This document shows positions 55,149 to 64,000 of a DNA stretch of 64,000 nucleotides, one piece after another. The translations under genes were made by a program, and so were the position numbers. The DNA is taken from NCBI RefSeq assembly GCF_036059255.1, contig NZ_CP107947.1:620001-684000 (forward strand). The letters run 5' to 3'. Source of the stretch: Micromonospora sp. NBC_00389 (GTDB lineage: Bacteria > Actinomycetota > Actinomycetes > Mycobacteriales > Micromonosporaceae). The notes below the pieces were generated by a model that did not search any database, was not told where the DNA came from, and saw only the letters and a program-made list of their open reading frames with translations. The number at the start of each line of letters is the position of its first letter. The first letter of the stretch is position 1.

Positions 55149-55706
55149 ATGAGCGAGACGGTTCCCCAGCCTTCCCCATCAGCAGCTCCCACCGAGGCCG
55201 AGTCCCTGCTGTCAGTCCTCGAGCGCAACCGGCGGACCTTCGCCTGGAAGACGTCGGGGCTGGACGAGAAGGGTCTGCGCGCGACCACCGCCGCCAGTGC
55301 GATGACGCTCGGCGGCCTCGTCAAGCATGTGGCCCTGGTCGAGGCGGACTGGCTGGCCGTCAAACTCGCCGGACAGGACTACGGAGCCCCGTGGGACGCC
55401 GTGGATTTCGACGCCGACCCTGACTGGGAATGGCACACCGGGGCGCTGGACTCGCCGGAAGATGTCTACGCGGTGTGGCGAGACGCTGTCGAGCGGTCGC
55501 GCGAGCTCGTTGCTGACGTCATCAAGGAGCGCGGGCTGGACGGACCAGCGTCCTTCACCTGGCCGGACGGCCGCACCCCCACCGTCCGGGACATGTTGTT
55601 GGACATGGTTGAGGAGTACGCACGCCACACCGGCCACGCCGACATCCTCCGTGAGGCAGTGGACGGCCGCGTGGGTGAGGGCGCGCCCTCGGACTTCACC
55701 TTCTAA
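55149..55706 (+). CDS. DinB-superfamily (DUF664) protein
   Basis: 185-aa four-helix bundle. Metal-binding histidines: H in GGLVKHVALVE and the pair in EEYARHTGHADILRE, the DinB pattern. Many actinobacterial members are thiol-dependent (mycothiol or bacillithiol) transferases. TATGCT (55133-55138) lies only 10 nt before the ATG and no ribosome site is seen, so the mRNA may be leaderless. Confidence 0.88.
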   Translation: MSETVPQPSPSAAPTEAESLLSVLERNRRTFAWKTSGLDEKGLRATTAASAMTLGGLVKHVALVEADWLAVKLAGQDYGAPWDAVDFDADPDWEWHTGALDSPEDVYAVWRDAVERSRELVADVIKERGLDGPASFTWPDGRTPTVRDMLLDMVEEYARHTGHADILREAVDGRVGEGAPSDFTF

Positions 55707-55938
55707 CCGTCTGCGTGCGGTAAGACCGGGTGGCGCCCTCACTCGCCACCCGCAGGACTTTCCTCGGTCCGCCCCCGCGGGCATCTCATGCGACCCGTAA
55801 ATTATGTAACGATCAACAAAGTATCCGAATCCCCCTTCGCTGGCCGGAACAGCCTCGCCGAACACCCCAGCAGCGGCGGGCCGCGCGAGGCACGGGTGAC
55901 TACGGCGACAATTCTTTGGCAGTCGTTCCAGATAACCC
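55707..55938. other. Intergenic region
   Basis: Contains an AT-rich stretch (55798-55835). No gene supported. Confidence 0.4.
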
Positions 55939-55944
55939 TACCGT
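55916..55944 (+). promoter_or_regulatory. Candidate promoter for the SDR gene
   Basis: TTGGCA (55916-55921) and TACCGT (55939-55944), spacing 17. Confidence 0.4.
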
Positions 55945-55995
55945 TGCGGCTGGCCCGCGATCGCGTGGCCGCACTGCGCAACTAGTGGAGCGAGC

Positions 55996-56756
55996 ATGAA
56001 CCGCCTGCAGTCCAAGGTCGTCATCGTTACCGGAGGGACCTCCGGCATGGGTTCGGCGTTTGCCAGGCGCGCCGCCTCCGAGGGGCAACCGTCGTGATCG
56101 GGGCACGTGACAAGGCACGCGGAGAGGCGACCGCTGCGGAGATCACGGCCGACGGAGGCAAGGTCCTCTTCGTCCCGACGGATGTCACGGTCGAGGAGGA
56201 GGTCGCCAACCTGGTCGACGTCACGGTCAGGGAGTTCGGGGGCCTGCACGCCGCCTTCAACAACGCGGGCGGCGGCAACATCCAGGGAACGATCCGGGAC
56301 AGTGCGGCGTCGACCTGGGATCGCACCATCGCCCTCAACCTGACCAGCGTCTTCTACAGCCTCAAGCACGAGCTTCCGGCGATCCTGGCCAGCGGGGGCG
56401 GCTCCGTCGTCAACAACGCCTCCGTGGTCGGTGTGGCCGGCGATCCGACGGCTGTCGCGTACTCGGCCGCCAAGCACGGCGTCGTGGGCCTCACCCGCTC
56501 CGCGGCGCTCGACGTCGCCAAGCAGGGCGTGCGGGTCAACGCCCTGGTGACGGGCCTGGTGGACACCCCGCTCTGGCGCAACTTCACTGCGGCCAACCCG
56601 GATGCCGCGAACGACCTCCTCAGCCAGCAGCCGAGCGGCAGAGCAGCCGGGGAGGACGAGGTCGCCGCCTTCACGGCGTTCCTCCTCAGCGACGAGTCCG
56701 CGTTCATCAACGGTGCGGCCCTCGCGATCGACGGTGCACTGACCGCCCGCTACTAG
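55996..56756 (+). pseudogene. Short-chain dehydrogenase, frameshifted
   Basis: SDR oxidoreductase with cofactor motif TGGTSGMGSA, then NNAG, catalytic Ser region NNASVVG and YSAAKHG. After residue 29 the frame breaks: a G is missing in the G-run near 56083, so the first frame stops at 56091. Restoring one G joins EG to ATVVIGARDK and gives a normal SDR of about 252 aa. ATG 55996 has GGAG 5 nt upstream. Either a recent pseudogene or a sequence error. Confidence 0.82.
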
Positions 56757-56852
56757 AGCCTCCACATCCGGGCCCGGCCCCGCACCCGGCGGTCCGGGCC
56801 CGCGCTGACCCCGCCAGATTGGGCGCGGCAGGTGACTCAACCGACTGCGGGG

Positions 56853-56883
56853 TTGCATCCGGTACCCGGGTACGGGCTTACCG
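56853..56883 (+). promoter_or_regulatory. MerR-type promoter with operator dyad
   Basis: -35 TTGCAT (56853-56858), -10 TTACCG (56878-56883) with 19-nt spacing and a perfect palindrome GTACCCGGGTAC (56862-56873) between them. Long spacing plus central dyad is typical of MerR-controlled promoters. The predicted start falls on the start codon. Confidence 0.55.
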
Positions 56884-56890
56884 TCAGGTG

Positions 56891-57703
56891 GTGAGCGACC
56901 GAAACCCAGCGGCGGACGACACGTGGGTCCCCGACTCCTGCCGCCTGCCCACGGCCGAGCTGCCTCTCCGCCTCGCCGAGTTCGACCGGTTCTTCGCCGA
57001 GGCGGTTCTTCGAATCGAGCGGCCGTCCGCGCAGCGGCTGCGGCTGCACCTGGTCGGCACGGCGGAGGCCGAGCGCGGCGCCCGGGACCTGACCGCGCGC
57101 GAATCGGCGTGCTGTTCGTTCTTCACCTTCGGCGTCACCCGCACCGGCCCGGACGCGGTGACCGTGGACGTACAGGTTCCGGCCTCGCACGTCGGCGTCC
57201 TCGACGGCCTGGCCGAGCGGGTGCGGCCGGGCGGCGCACCGGGGGCGGCCGGGGCGTGGCTGCGGAGCGGACAACTGGCCGGCGCGGCGGGGGTGAACCC
57301 GCAGACGCTGCGCTACTACGAACGTCGCGGCCTGCTCGCCGCACCGCGGCGGTCCCCCGGCGGACACCGGCTGTACCCGGCGGAGTCGGTCACCCGGCTG
57401 CGGATCATCAAGACGGCGCAGCGTCTCGGCTTCACCCTCGGCGAGGTTGCCGAGCTGCTCGACGCCGAGCGGCGCCGACACGACCGCGGTGTCGGCCTAC
57501 CGGCGCGGGCCACGGCCAAGCTGGCCGAGGTGGAGCAGCGGCTGGCCGACCTGACGGCTGTCCGAGACTCCCTGCGGGCGGCGATCTCCGCCGGCTGCGA
57601 CGACCTGATCGCGTGCGCCGGCAGTTCCTGCTGCCCCCTGCCGTTCCCGGACCCACCGCCGGTCGATGCGACCACCGCCCGATCCCGCCGAGACCCCGGC
57701 TAG
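56891..57703 (+). CDS. MerR-family regulator fused to Cys-containing domain
   Basis: 270 aa. Residues 12-115 form a domain with ESACCSFFTF (C74, C75) that I see as separate from MerR. The MerR helix-turn-helix starts near 127 (SGQLAGAAGVNPQTLRYYER), followed by the dimer helix. C-terminal cysteines: GCDDLIACAGSSCCPLPF, likely metal ligands. Standard MerR metal sensors are about 130-150 aa, so this is an N-terminal fusion. GTG 56891 or 56888. Confidence 0.82.
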   Translation: MSDRNPAADDTWVPDSCRLPTAELPLRLAEFDRFFAEAVLRIERPSAQRLRLHLVGTAEAERGARDLTARESACCSFFTFGVTRTGPDAVTVDVQVPASHVGVLDGLAERVRPGGAPGAAGAWLRSGQLAGAAGVNPQTLRYYERRGLLAAPRRSPGGHRLYPAESVTRLRIIKTAQRLGFTLGEVAELLDAERRRHDRGVGLPARATAKLAEVEQRLADLTAVRDSLRAAISAGCDDLIACAGSSCCPLPFPDPPPVDATTARSRRDPG

Positions 57704-57775
57704 GGGCGACGCGCCAGGAAGCCGGGTCGCCGCGTCCGGCGGGTGGCTGGTCCGGCCCAGCCGCGCCGTACCGGT

Positions 57776-59035
57776 TCAGACTGTGACGGGTTCGTCGGTG
57801 CGTACCGTCGAGATTTCCGCGCGGGCGATGGGCCCGGCGGGCAGCGCGGCGACCGCGGCCCCGACGGCGACCGCCGCCCCGGCGAACAGGAATGCCCACG
57901 GCACGCCGCCGGCGTTGTCCACGATCAGGCCGGCCACCGCGCCGCCGGCAGCGCTCGCCGCCACCGACATGGTGACCACCCAGGTGTACGCCTCGTTCAG
58001 CATTCCGGCCGGCGCGATCCGACCGACCAGGGTGTTCTCCAGGGTCAGCGCGGGCGCGATGGTGGCCCCGCCGACGACCAGCGCGGCACCCAGCGCCAAC
58101 GGTGTGGGCATCACCGCGAACACCACGAAACTGCCGGCCACCGCAGCGAGCAGCATGGCGAACTGCCGGGTCATGTTCGGCGACGGCCTGCGGACACCGA
58201 ACCAGAGCCCGCCGGCCGCACTACCGATCCCCCAGACCGCCAGCAGGATCCCGGCCAGGCTCTCCGGGTCGTCGACGGTGTAGTCACCGGCGTACGCCGG
58301 GACGATCACGCCCGCGGCGCCGAACGCGATGCCGAGGCTGGCCACACAGACCAGCAGGGCCGGGAAGCCGGAGACCCGCAGCGGGCCCAGCCCCCGGGCG
58401 TGGTGCTCGCGCGGGTGCGGACGCCAGCCGCGCATCACCCGGCCGAGGGCCACGGCGGTGGTGCCGACCAGGGTGACCACGGCCGCCCCGATCAGCGCGG
58501 CCGCCGCGTCGGCGAGCAGCACGAAGCCGGCGACGAGCAGGGGGCCGATCACGAAGACGATCTCGAACAATGAGGTCTCCGCGGCCAGCGCGGTGTTGCG
58601 CAGGGGGTACCGGCCGGAGGCGGGGCCGGTCAGGTCGTTCCACGCGCCACGGATGGCGGCGGTGAGCGGTGGATAGGTGGCACCGGCGACACCGGCGGCC
58701 AGGTAGATGGCGGGAAGGGCGTCGTCGCCCGACCGGCTGGCCAGCAGCAGGCCGGTGAGCGCCAGCGGGTGGGCCACGGCGGTGACCAGCAGGACCGGGC
58801 TCGGGCCGACCCGGTCGGCGATCCGCCCGGCCACCGGGCTGAGCACGGCACCGGCGATCGCGTAGATCCCGCCCGCCACCGCAGCGAGCGCGTACCGCCC
58901 GGTCACCTGCTCGACCACCAGCAGCAGCGCCAGCGGCGTCATGCCGATCCCGAGCCGCCCGATGATGCCGGTGACCAGCAGCATCGGCGCCCCCGGGATC
59001 CGCCAGACACCCAGATACTGGCGCAGTGCGGCCAC
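57776..59035 (-). CDS. MFS transporter
   Basis: 419 aa, 12 predicted helices. Signature loop [11 protein letters not shown] between helices 2 and 3. GTG 59035 has GGGAGG 6 nt upstream. Convergent with the MerR gene; substrate unknown. Confidence 0.88.
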   Translation of the reverse strand: MAALRQYLGVWRIPGAPMLLVTGIIGRLGIGMTPLALLLVVEQVTGRYALAAVAGGIYAIAGAVLSPVAGRIADRVGPSPVLLVTAVAHPLALTGLLLASRSGDDALPAIYLAAGVAGATYPPLTAAIRGAWNDLTGPASGRYPLRNTALAAETSLFEIVFVIGPLLVAGFVLLADAAAALIGAAVVTLVGTTAVALGRVMRGWRPHPREHHARGLGPLRVSGFPALLVCVASLGIAFGAAGVIVPAYAGDYTVDDPESLAGILLAVWGIGSAAGGLWFGVRRPSPNMTRQFAMLLAAVAGSFVVFAVMPTPLALGAALVVGGATIAPALTLENTLVGRIAPAGMLNEAYTWVVTMSVAASAAGGAVAGLIVDNAGGVPWAFLFAGAAVAVGAAVAALPAGPIARAEISTVRTDEPVTV

Positions 59036-59134
59036 CGTGAACCTCCCGAGAATGTAATGAGCGTGAGCCCTTTAGACCCTAACGCCGGGTGCTTAGCGGG
59101 CAGAACCGGATATCGTATCGCGGCCGACACAGCA

Positions 59135-59172
59135 CTCCGCCCGTACTCGGATGCGACCGGGTACGGGCGGAG
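59135..59172 (-). terminator. Terminator after htpX
   Basis: Perfect 12-bp arms (59135-59146 and 59161-59172) with partial inner pairing, 15 nt after the htpX stop. Confidence 0.7.
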
Positions 59173-59186
59173 GCGGAATCAGCAGG

Positions 59187-60062
59187 TCAGCGCTGGAACT
59201 GCACCGGGCCCGCGTTGGCGGCCATCTGCTCCAGCCGGGCGACCCGGTCCTCCATCTTCGGGTGGGTGGCGAAGAGCGTGGCCATGCCGCCACCCTTGAA
59301 CGGGTTGGCGATCATGAGGTGCGCGGTGCTGGTGAGCTGGCCCTGGGCCGGCAACGGCCGACGCCGGGCCACCGCATCGATCTTGCGCAGGGCACTGGCC
59401 AGAGCCAGCGGGTCACGGCTCAACTCGGCACCCGAGGCGTCCGCCTGGAACTCACGGCTCCGGCTGATCGCCAACTGGATGACGCTGGCCGCGATCGGGC
59501 CCAGGATCAGGGTGAGCAGCAGCACAGCCGGGTTCGGCCGATCCTCGTCGTCCCCGCCGCCCAGCGGGATGAAGAAGGCGAGGTTCGCCAGCAGGGTGAT
59601 GATGCTGGCCAGGCCGGCCGCCACGCTGGAGATGAGGATGTCCCGGTTGTAGACGTGTGACAGCTCGTGCCCGATCACACCGCGCAGTTCGCGGTAGTCG
59701 AGGATCTCGGTGATGCCCTGGGTCACACAGACCGCCGCGTGCTGCGGGTTACGACCCGTGGCGAACGCGTTGGGCTGCGCGGTCGGGCTGACGTAGAGGC
59801 GCGGCATCGGCTGCCGGGCCTCGGCCGCCAACTCCCGCACCATCCGGTACAGCTCGGGGAACTGTGCCTCGGTGACCGGTTGCGCCCGCATCGAGCGCAG
59901 TGCGAGCTTGTCGGAGTAGAAGTAGGAAACGCCGTTCATGACCAGAGACACGAGGACGGCGATGAACAGTCCGCCACTGCCGCCGAACCAGTAGCCCACC
60001 ACGAGGATCAGCGAGGTGAGCAGGCCGAGCAGCGCGGCGGTCTTCAGACGGTTGTGGTGCAC
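59187..60062 (-). CDS. htpX: Membrane zinc protease HtpX
   Basis: 291 aa. HELSH zinc motif and third ligand Glu in SREFQADA; four membrane helices. Degrades misfolded membrane proteins. GTG 60062 ([13 protein letters not shown]) has AAGGAG 5 nt upstream. Confidence 0.95.
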   Translation of the reverse strand: MHHNRLKTAALLGLLTSLILVVGYWFGGSGGLFIAVLVSLVMNGVSYFYSDKLALRSMRAQPVTEAQFPELYRMVRELAAEARQPMPRLYVSPTAQPNAFATGRNPQHAAVCVTQGITEILDYRELRGVIGHELSHVYNRDILISSVAAGLASIITLLANLAFFIPLGGGDDEDRPNPAVLLLTLILGPIAASVIQLAISRSREFQADASGAELSRDPLALASALRKIDAVARRRPLPAQGQLTSTAHLMIANPFKGGGMATLFATHPKMEDRVARLEQMAANAGPVQFQR

Positions 60063-60174
60063 AATCACTCCTTCGGTGCACGGATCGCCGGGATCCGCTG
60101 ACCGGTGTAACAACTCCGTACCCGCCAACCATCCGTCTCAACGCTGAGAAATGACTGAGACCTGCGGGAACGGG

Positions 60175-60192
60175 CCGCCCGGAGCGGGGCGG
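60175..60192 (-). terminator. Short hairpin after nuoN
   Basis: CCGCCC/GGGCGG with a 6-nt loop, 5 nt after the stop. Confidence 0.45.
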
Positions 60193-60197
60193 TCGGG

Positions 60198-61694
60198 TCA
60201 GCGGGCGGCCAGGTCGAGCACCAGTTGCGGCGCGACACCGAGCACCACGGTGGCCACCGTGGCCACCGCCAGCACCACGGCCACCACGCCCACCACGGGT
60301 ACGGCCGCCGCGCCGCCTGGGAGCGTCGAGGCCGGTGCGGGCGTCGCCGTCGGCGCCCACAGTGCGGCGGTCACCCGCAGGTAGTACGCCAGGCCGATCA
60401 CCGCGTTCACCGCCACCACCAGCGCCAGCCAGGCGGCGCCGCCGTCCAGCAGCGCCCGGACCACGGTCACCTTCGCGAACAGTCCCGCCAGCCCGGGCGG
60501 CAGACCGGCCAGTCCGACCAGCGCGAGGCCGAGCGCCGCGCCCCGCCACGGGTGCCGGCGGGCCGCCCCGCGCAGGTCGTCCAGGGTGCCGCCGTCCGCA
60601 CCCGCCGGGCGCAGCGCGGTCACCGCGGCGAACGCGGCCAACTCCAGGACCACAAAGAAGACGGTGTACGCCACCGCGGCGGCGTACGCGGCGTCGCGTG
60701 CCTCACCCGTGCGGCCGGCGGCCAGCGCCAACGCGCCCAGCGGGGCGAGGATGTAGCCGGCCTGCGCGACCGAGGACCAGGCCAGCAGCCGGACGGTACG
60801 CCGCTGACGCAGCGCGACCAGGTTGCCGACGGTCATGGTGAGCACCGCGAGCAGGGCGAGCACCGGACCGGTCTGATCGCCCGGCAGTGCCCGCTGCACC
60901 ACGGCGAGCAGCGCGACCACCCCGCCCAGCTTGGACGCCGTGGACAGGTAGGCGGCCACCGGCAACGGTGCTCCGTCGTAGGTGGCCGGCGCCCAGGCGT
61001 GGAACGGCACCGCCGCCACCTTGAAGGCCAGCCCGACCAGCACCAGCGCCACCGCTGCGGTGGTCAGCGGCAGGTCGCGCAGCTCCGGCCGCTCGGCGAG
61101 CAGCGTGCCGAGCCGGTCCAGGTGCAGCCCGCCGGTCACCGCGTACAGCAGCGCGGCGCCGAGCAGCGTCACTGTGGTGGCCACCACACTGACCACGAAG
61201 AAGGTGACCGCCGCCTCGGCACTGGCCAGGCTCCCCCGACGCAGGCCGACCAGCACGTACAGCGGCAGGGTCAGCGTCTCCAGGGCGACGATCAGGGTGA
61301 TCAGGTCGCCGGCCGCGCCGAGCACCACGCCGCCGGTCATCGAGCAGGCGAGCAGGAAGCAGTACTCCCCCACCGGCGACCGCCCCGCCCGCAGCGCGGG
61401 CACGGACAGCCCGAGCACGCCCAGCGTGAGCAGCGCCACCACCGCGCCGACCAGGGCCGCTCGACCGCCGAAGATCCAGGAGCAGTCGGCGCCGACGCAG
61501 AACGTCTGTCGCTCCCCACCCGCGCCCACCACGGCGGCGCCGACGGCGGTGCCGAGCGCACCGAGCGCGGCCACCACGATCGTGGCCCGCGGCCGGGCCA
61601 GCAGCAGGTCGGTGATCAGCACGAGCACGGCGGTACCGGCGGCCAGGTAGGCCGGCAGCAGCGCCACGCTGTCCACGCTCTGCACCGCGTTCAC
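60198..61694 (-). CDS. nuoN: NADH dehydrogenase subunit N
   Basis: 498 aa, about 14 helices, antiporter-like proton channel. Key Lys in AFKVAAVPFHAWAPATYDGAP. GTG 61694 overlaps nuoM in GTGA. Confidence 0.96.
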   Translation of the reverse strand: MNAVQSVDSVALLPAYLAAGTAVLVLITDLLLARPRATIVVAALGALGTAVGAAVVGAGGERQTFCVGADCSWIFGGRAALVGAVVALLTLGVLGLSVPALRAGRSPVGEYCFLLACSMTGGVVLGAAGDLITLIVALETLTLPLYVLVGLRRGSLASAEAAVTFFVVSVVATTVTLLGAALLYAVTGGLHLDRLGTLLAERPELRDLPLTTAAVALVLVGLAFKVAAVPFHAWAPATYDGAPLPVAAYLSTASKLGGVVALLAVVQRALPGDQTGPVLALLAVLTMTVGNLVALRQRRTVRLLAWSSVAQAGYILAPLGALALAAGRTGEARDAAYAAAVAYTVFFVVLELAAFAAVTALRPAGADGGTLDDLRGAARRHPWRGAALGLALVGLAGLPPGLAGLFAKVTVVRALLDGGAAWLALVVAVNAVIGLAYYLRVTAALWAPTATPAPASTLPGGAAAVPVVGVVAVVLAVATVATVVLGVAPQLVLDLAAR

Positions 61695-63199
61695 GGGAAG
61701 ACCACCCCCACGAGGGCGTCGACCGGGGCCTCGGCGACGCCGAGAACGAGCGCCGGGGCCAGCCCGATGGCCAGCGCGAGCAGGACCAGCGGCACCCACG
61801 CGGTCAGCTCCGCACCGGCCAGAGCGGGGCCGACCCGGCCGACCGCAGTGCTCGGCCGACCGTGGGTGACCTGGCGCAGCAGCCGCAGGAAGTACGCAGC
61901 GGTGAGCGCGCCGCCGACCGCGGCCAGCACCCCGAGGGTGGTCCAGAGCGGGCCGCCCACCTGGACCGCTGCGATCACCGCGAACGCCTCCCCCCAGAAG
62001 CCGGCCAACCCGGGCAGGCCGAGCGACGCGATCGCCGCGAACGCGAGCAGACCGGCCAGCCGGGGCGCGGTCTCTCGCAGCCCGGACAGCTCGGCGAGGC
62101 TGCCCGTGCCAGTACGGTCCTTCACCGCACCGGCCAGGAAGAACAGCAGACCGGTGATCACCCCGTGCGCGACGTTGCCGATCAGTGCCGCCTGGATGCC
62201 GGTGGTCGTCAGCGTGGCGACGCCCAGCAGCACGAAGCCCATGTGACCCACACTGGAGTACGCGATCAGCCGCTTGACATCGTCCTGCGCCAGGCAGACC
62301 AGCGAGCCGACCAGGATGGCGGCGACGGCCAGCACGCCGAGCACCGGCGCCGCCCAGCGGGCGCCCTCCGGCGCCACCCCCACGGCCACCCGGATCAGGC
62401 CGTAGGTGCCCATCTTGAGCAGCACCCCGGCCAGCACGACACTGCCGACCGTGGGGGCCTGCGTGTGCGCGTCGGGCAGCCAGGAGTGCAGCGGCCAGAG
62501 CGGGCTCTTCACCGCGAACGCGAGCGCGAGCAGGGTGAACGCCGCGAGCTGGGTGCCTCGGGACAGCCCGCCACCACCGGTCAGCGCCACCATGTCGGCG
62601 GTGCCGACGGCGGCGACCACGACGTACACGCCGACCAGCAGCAGCACCGAGCCGAGCAGGGTGTAGAGCGCGAACTTGCGGGCCGCCCGACGCCGGTCAG
62701 CGCCACCCCAGCCGGCGATGATCGCGTACATCGGCAGCAGGACGACCTCGAAGAAGAGGAAGAACAGCACCAGGTCCAGGGCGAGGAAGGTGCCCAGGAT
62801 GCCCACCTCGACCACCAGCAGCAACGCCACCAGCGTCCGGCCGCTGCCGCCGTCCGGCACCCGCCACAGCGAGTAGCCGCAGCAGAGCAGGGTGAGCAGC
62901 GCGGTCAGCACCACCAGCGGCCAGGAGATGCCGTCGACGCCCAGGTGGAAGCGCAACTCCAGGCCGGGCACCCAGGGCAGGTCCAGCTCGTGCCAGGGGC
63001 GCACGGCCGGCGCGCCGGCCGACCACGCGAACCAACTCCGGTCGCCGAACACCAGCGGCACCGCGGCCAGCAGGGTCAGCGCCGCCGCGACCGTGCCGAC
63101 CAGCCGGGCAGCCCGGTCTCGGGGCGTCGCGGCCACCGCGACCGCACCAAGTGCCGGCACCGCCAGTACGGCCACCAGCAGCACCTGCCCGAAGCTCAT
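61691..63199 (-). CDS. nuoM: NADH dehydrogenase subunit M
   Basis: 502 aa, 14 helices. FFEVVLLPMY with the conserved Glu and AFAVKSPLWPLHSWLPDAHT with the Lys. ATG 63199 overlaps nuoL in ATGA. Confidence 0.97.
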   Translation of the reverse strand: MSFGQVLLVAVLAVPALGAVAVAATPRDRAARLVGTVAAALTLLAAVPLVFGDRSWFAWSAGAPAVRPWHELDLPWVPGLELRFHLGVDGISWPLVVLTALLTLLCCGYSLWRVPDGGSGRTLVALLLVVEVGILGTFLALDLVLFFLFFEVVLLPMYAIIAGWGGADRRRAARKFALYTLLGSVLLLVGVYVVVAAVGTADMVALTGGGGLSRGTQLAAFTLLALAFAVKSPLWPLHSWLPDAHTQAPTVGSVVLAGVLLKMGTYGLIRVAVGVAPEGARWAAPVLGVLAVAAILVGSLVCLAQDDVKRLIAYSSVGHMGFVLLGVATLTTTGIQAALIGNVAHGVITGLLFFLAGAVKDRTGTGSLAELSGLRETAPRLAGLLAFAAIASLGLPGLAGFWGEAFAVIAAVQVGGPLWTTLGVLAAVGGALTAAYFLRLLRQVTHGRPSTAVGRVGPALAGAELTAWVPLVLLALAIGLAPALVLGVAEAPVDALVGVVFP

Positions 63200-64000
63200 C
63201 GGGTCCCTCCGATCAGTGCGGCGGCCAGCCCGATCAGCAGCGCGCCGGCCAGCACCCCGGCGGCGGCACGGGGCAGCGCCGCCCGGTGCAGGGCGGCCAG
63301 CCCGGCACCGAGAGCGGACGCGGCCCGCCCGCTGCCCTCGACCGCCCCGTCCACGACCACCTCGTCGCCGGTGCGCGCGACCCGGGCGAGTGCGCGGACG
63401 GGGCGTACGACCAGGGCGTGCTGGACGTCGTCGAGCCGGAACGCGCGGGCGAAGACCGGTCGCAGCGGACCCAGCGCGGACGCCGGGTCGGCGGCCCGGT
63501 CGCGGCGCCAGCCCAGCACCACCAGCCCCGCGCCGACCAGCAGCAGCGCCAGCGGCAGCAGCAGCCCCGGCCCGAGATGGACCAGGCCGTCCTCGGCGCC
63601 CGCCACCGGCACGGTGGGGAACCGCAGCCGGTCGGCGAACGCCCCGACGAACCCGGCCAGGCCGAGCAACGCGGCCGGCACGGCCAAGAGCAACACCGGC
63701 CAGCGGAGCAGCGCCGGCGGGTCGTGCGGCTGGACCAGCGGCAGCCGGGGAGTGCCGAAGAAGGTCCGCAGCAGTAGCCGGCCGGCGTACCAGGCGGTGA
63801 TCGCGACGCCGACAAGCCCGGCCAGCCAGACCAACCAGCCCACCCAGGACGGCGCCGGGCCGGTGCCCTCCCGGGCGGCCGCCTCGGCGACGGTCAGCAC
63901 GCCGTCCTTGCTCCAGAAGCCGGCCAGCGGCGGCACCCCGGCCAGCGCGCCCAGGCCCACCACCGTGCACCAGAAGGTCACCGGCATGCTGCGACGCAGC
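63196..64000 (-). CDS. nuoL: NADH dehydrogenase subunit L, 5' end outside window
   Basis: C-terminal 268 or so residues, including GVPPLAGFWSKDGVL and the long lateral helix region. The start lies beyond 64000. Confidence 0.95.
   Translation of the reverse strand, partial: LRRSMPVTFWCTVVGLGALAGVPPLAGFWSKDGVLTVAEAAAREGTGPAPSWVGWLVWLAGLVGVAITAWYAGRLLLRTFFGTPRLPLVQPHDPPALLRWPVLLLAVPAALLGLAGFVGAFADRLRFPTVPVAGAEDGLVHLGPGLLLPLALLLVGAGLVVLGWRRDRAADPASALGPLRPVFARAFRLDDVQHALVVRPVRALARVARTGDEVVVDGAVEGSGRAASALGAGLAALHRAALPRAAAGVLAGALLIGLAAALIGGTR

Overview
The window is about 64 kb of very GC-rich DNA (around 70% GC by eye, strong G/C at third codon positions). It is the ribosomal and transcription core of an actinobacterial chromosome. 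The r-protein sequences, the actinobacterial tails on S3, L17 and L22, and the hadA-hadB-rpmG-tRNA block next to secE-nusG point to Micromonosporaceae (Micromonospora or Salinispora-like). That genus guess is inference; no search was run.

Layout. 1-4.4 kb: the end of an ABC-F ATPase, an RsmC-like methyltransferase, a proline-rich anchored protein and truA. 4.4-8.3 kb: alpha operon (infA, rpmJ, rpsM, rpsK, rpsD, rpoA, rplQ), read on the minus strand. 8.5-12.3 kb: a DUF1707 protein, then map, adk and secY. 12.4-22.1 kb: the S10/spc clusters from rpsJ to rplO. 22.4-26.9 kb: str operon (rpsL, rpsG, fusA, tuf). 27.4-28.7 kb: two small membrane proteins. 28.7-36.1 kb: rpoC and rpoB. 36.7-42.5 kb: rplL, rplJ, an ABC exporter pair, rplA, rplK, nusG, secE and tRNA-Trp. 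42.6-44 kb: hadB, hadA, rpmG, tRNA-Met and tRNA-Thr. Almost everything to this point is on the minus strand, so transcription runs from high to low coordinates. Most operon junctions carry a perfect GC-rich hairpin without a U tract.

From 44 kb the DNA becomes accessory: a membrane GGDEF-EAL protein with a tiny membrane protein (DVVWG repeats) just upstream, hypothetical and decayed genes, and an epoxide hydrolase. Then comes a decayed integrative element of about 4.4 kb (49965-54382) bounded by tRNA-Tyr and a displaced copy of its 3' half. It carries an integrase fragment, an ECF sigma factor with a CU044_5270-type partner, small genes, a perfect 26-bp inverted repeat, two copies of a 150-bp repeat and four pairs of GTGCCC boxes. 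Beyond it lie yajQ, a DinB-type enzyme, a frameshifted SDR, a MerR regulator fused to a Cys-containing domain, an MFS exporter, htpX and the end of the nuo operon (nuoN, nuoM and part of nuoL).

Functionally, the first two thirds build ribosomes, RNA polymerase, the Sec channel and elongation factors. Visible regulation includes TTGACN/TAnnnT promoters for rpsL, rpoB, rplJ and tRNA-Trp, an intrinsic terminator in the rplJ leader, and a 20-nt sequence shared exactly by the rpsJ and rpsL leaders. The most unusual signals are the tRNA-Tyr island with its repeats, the DVVWG peptide beside the c-di-GMP enzyme, and the fused MerR with a near-leaderless promoter.
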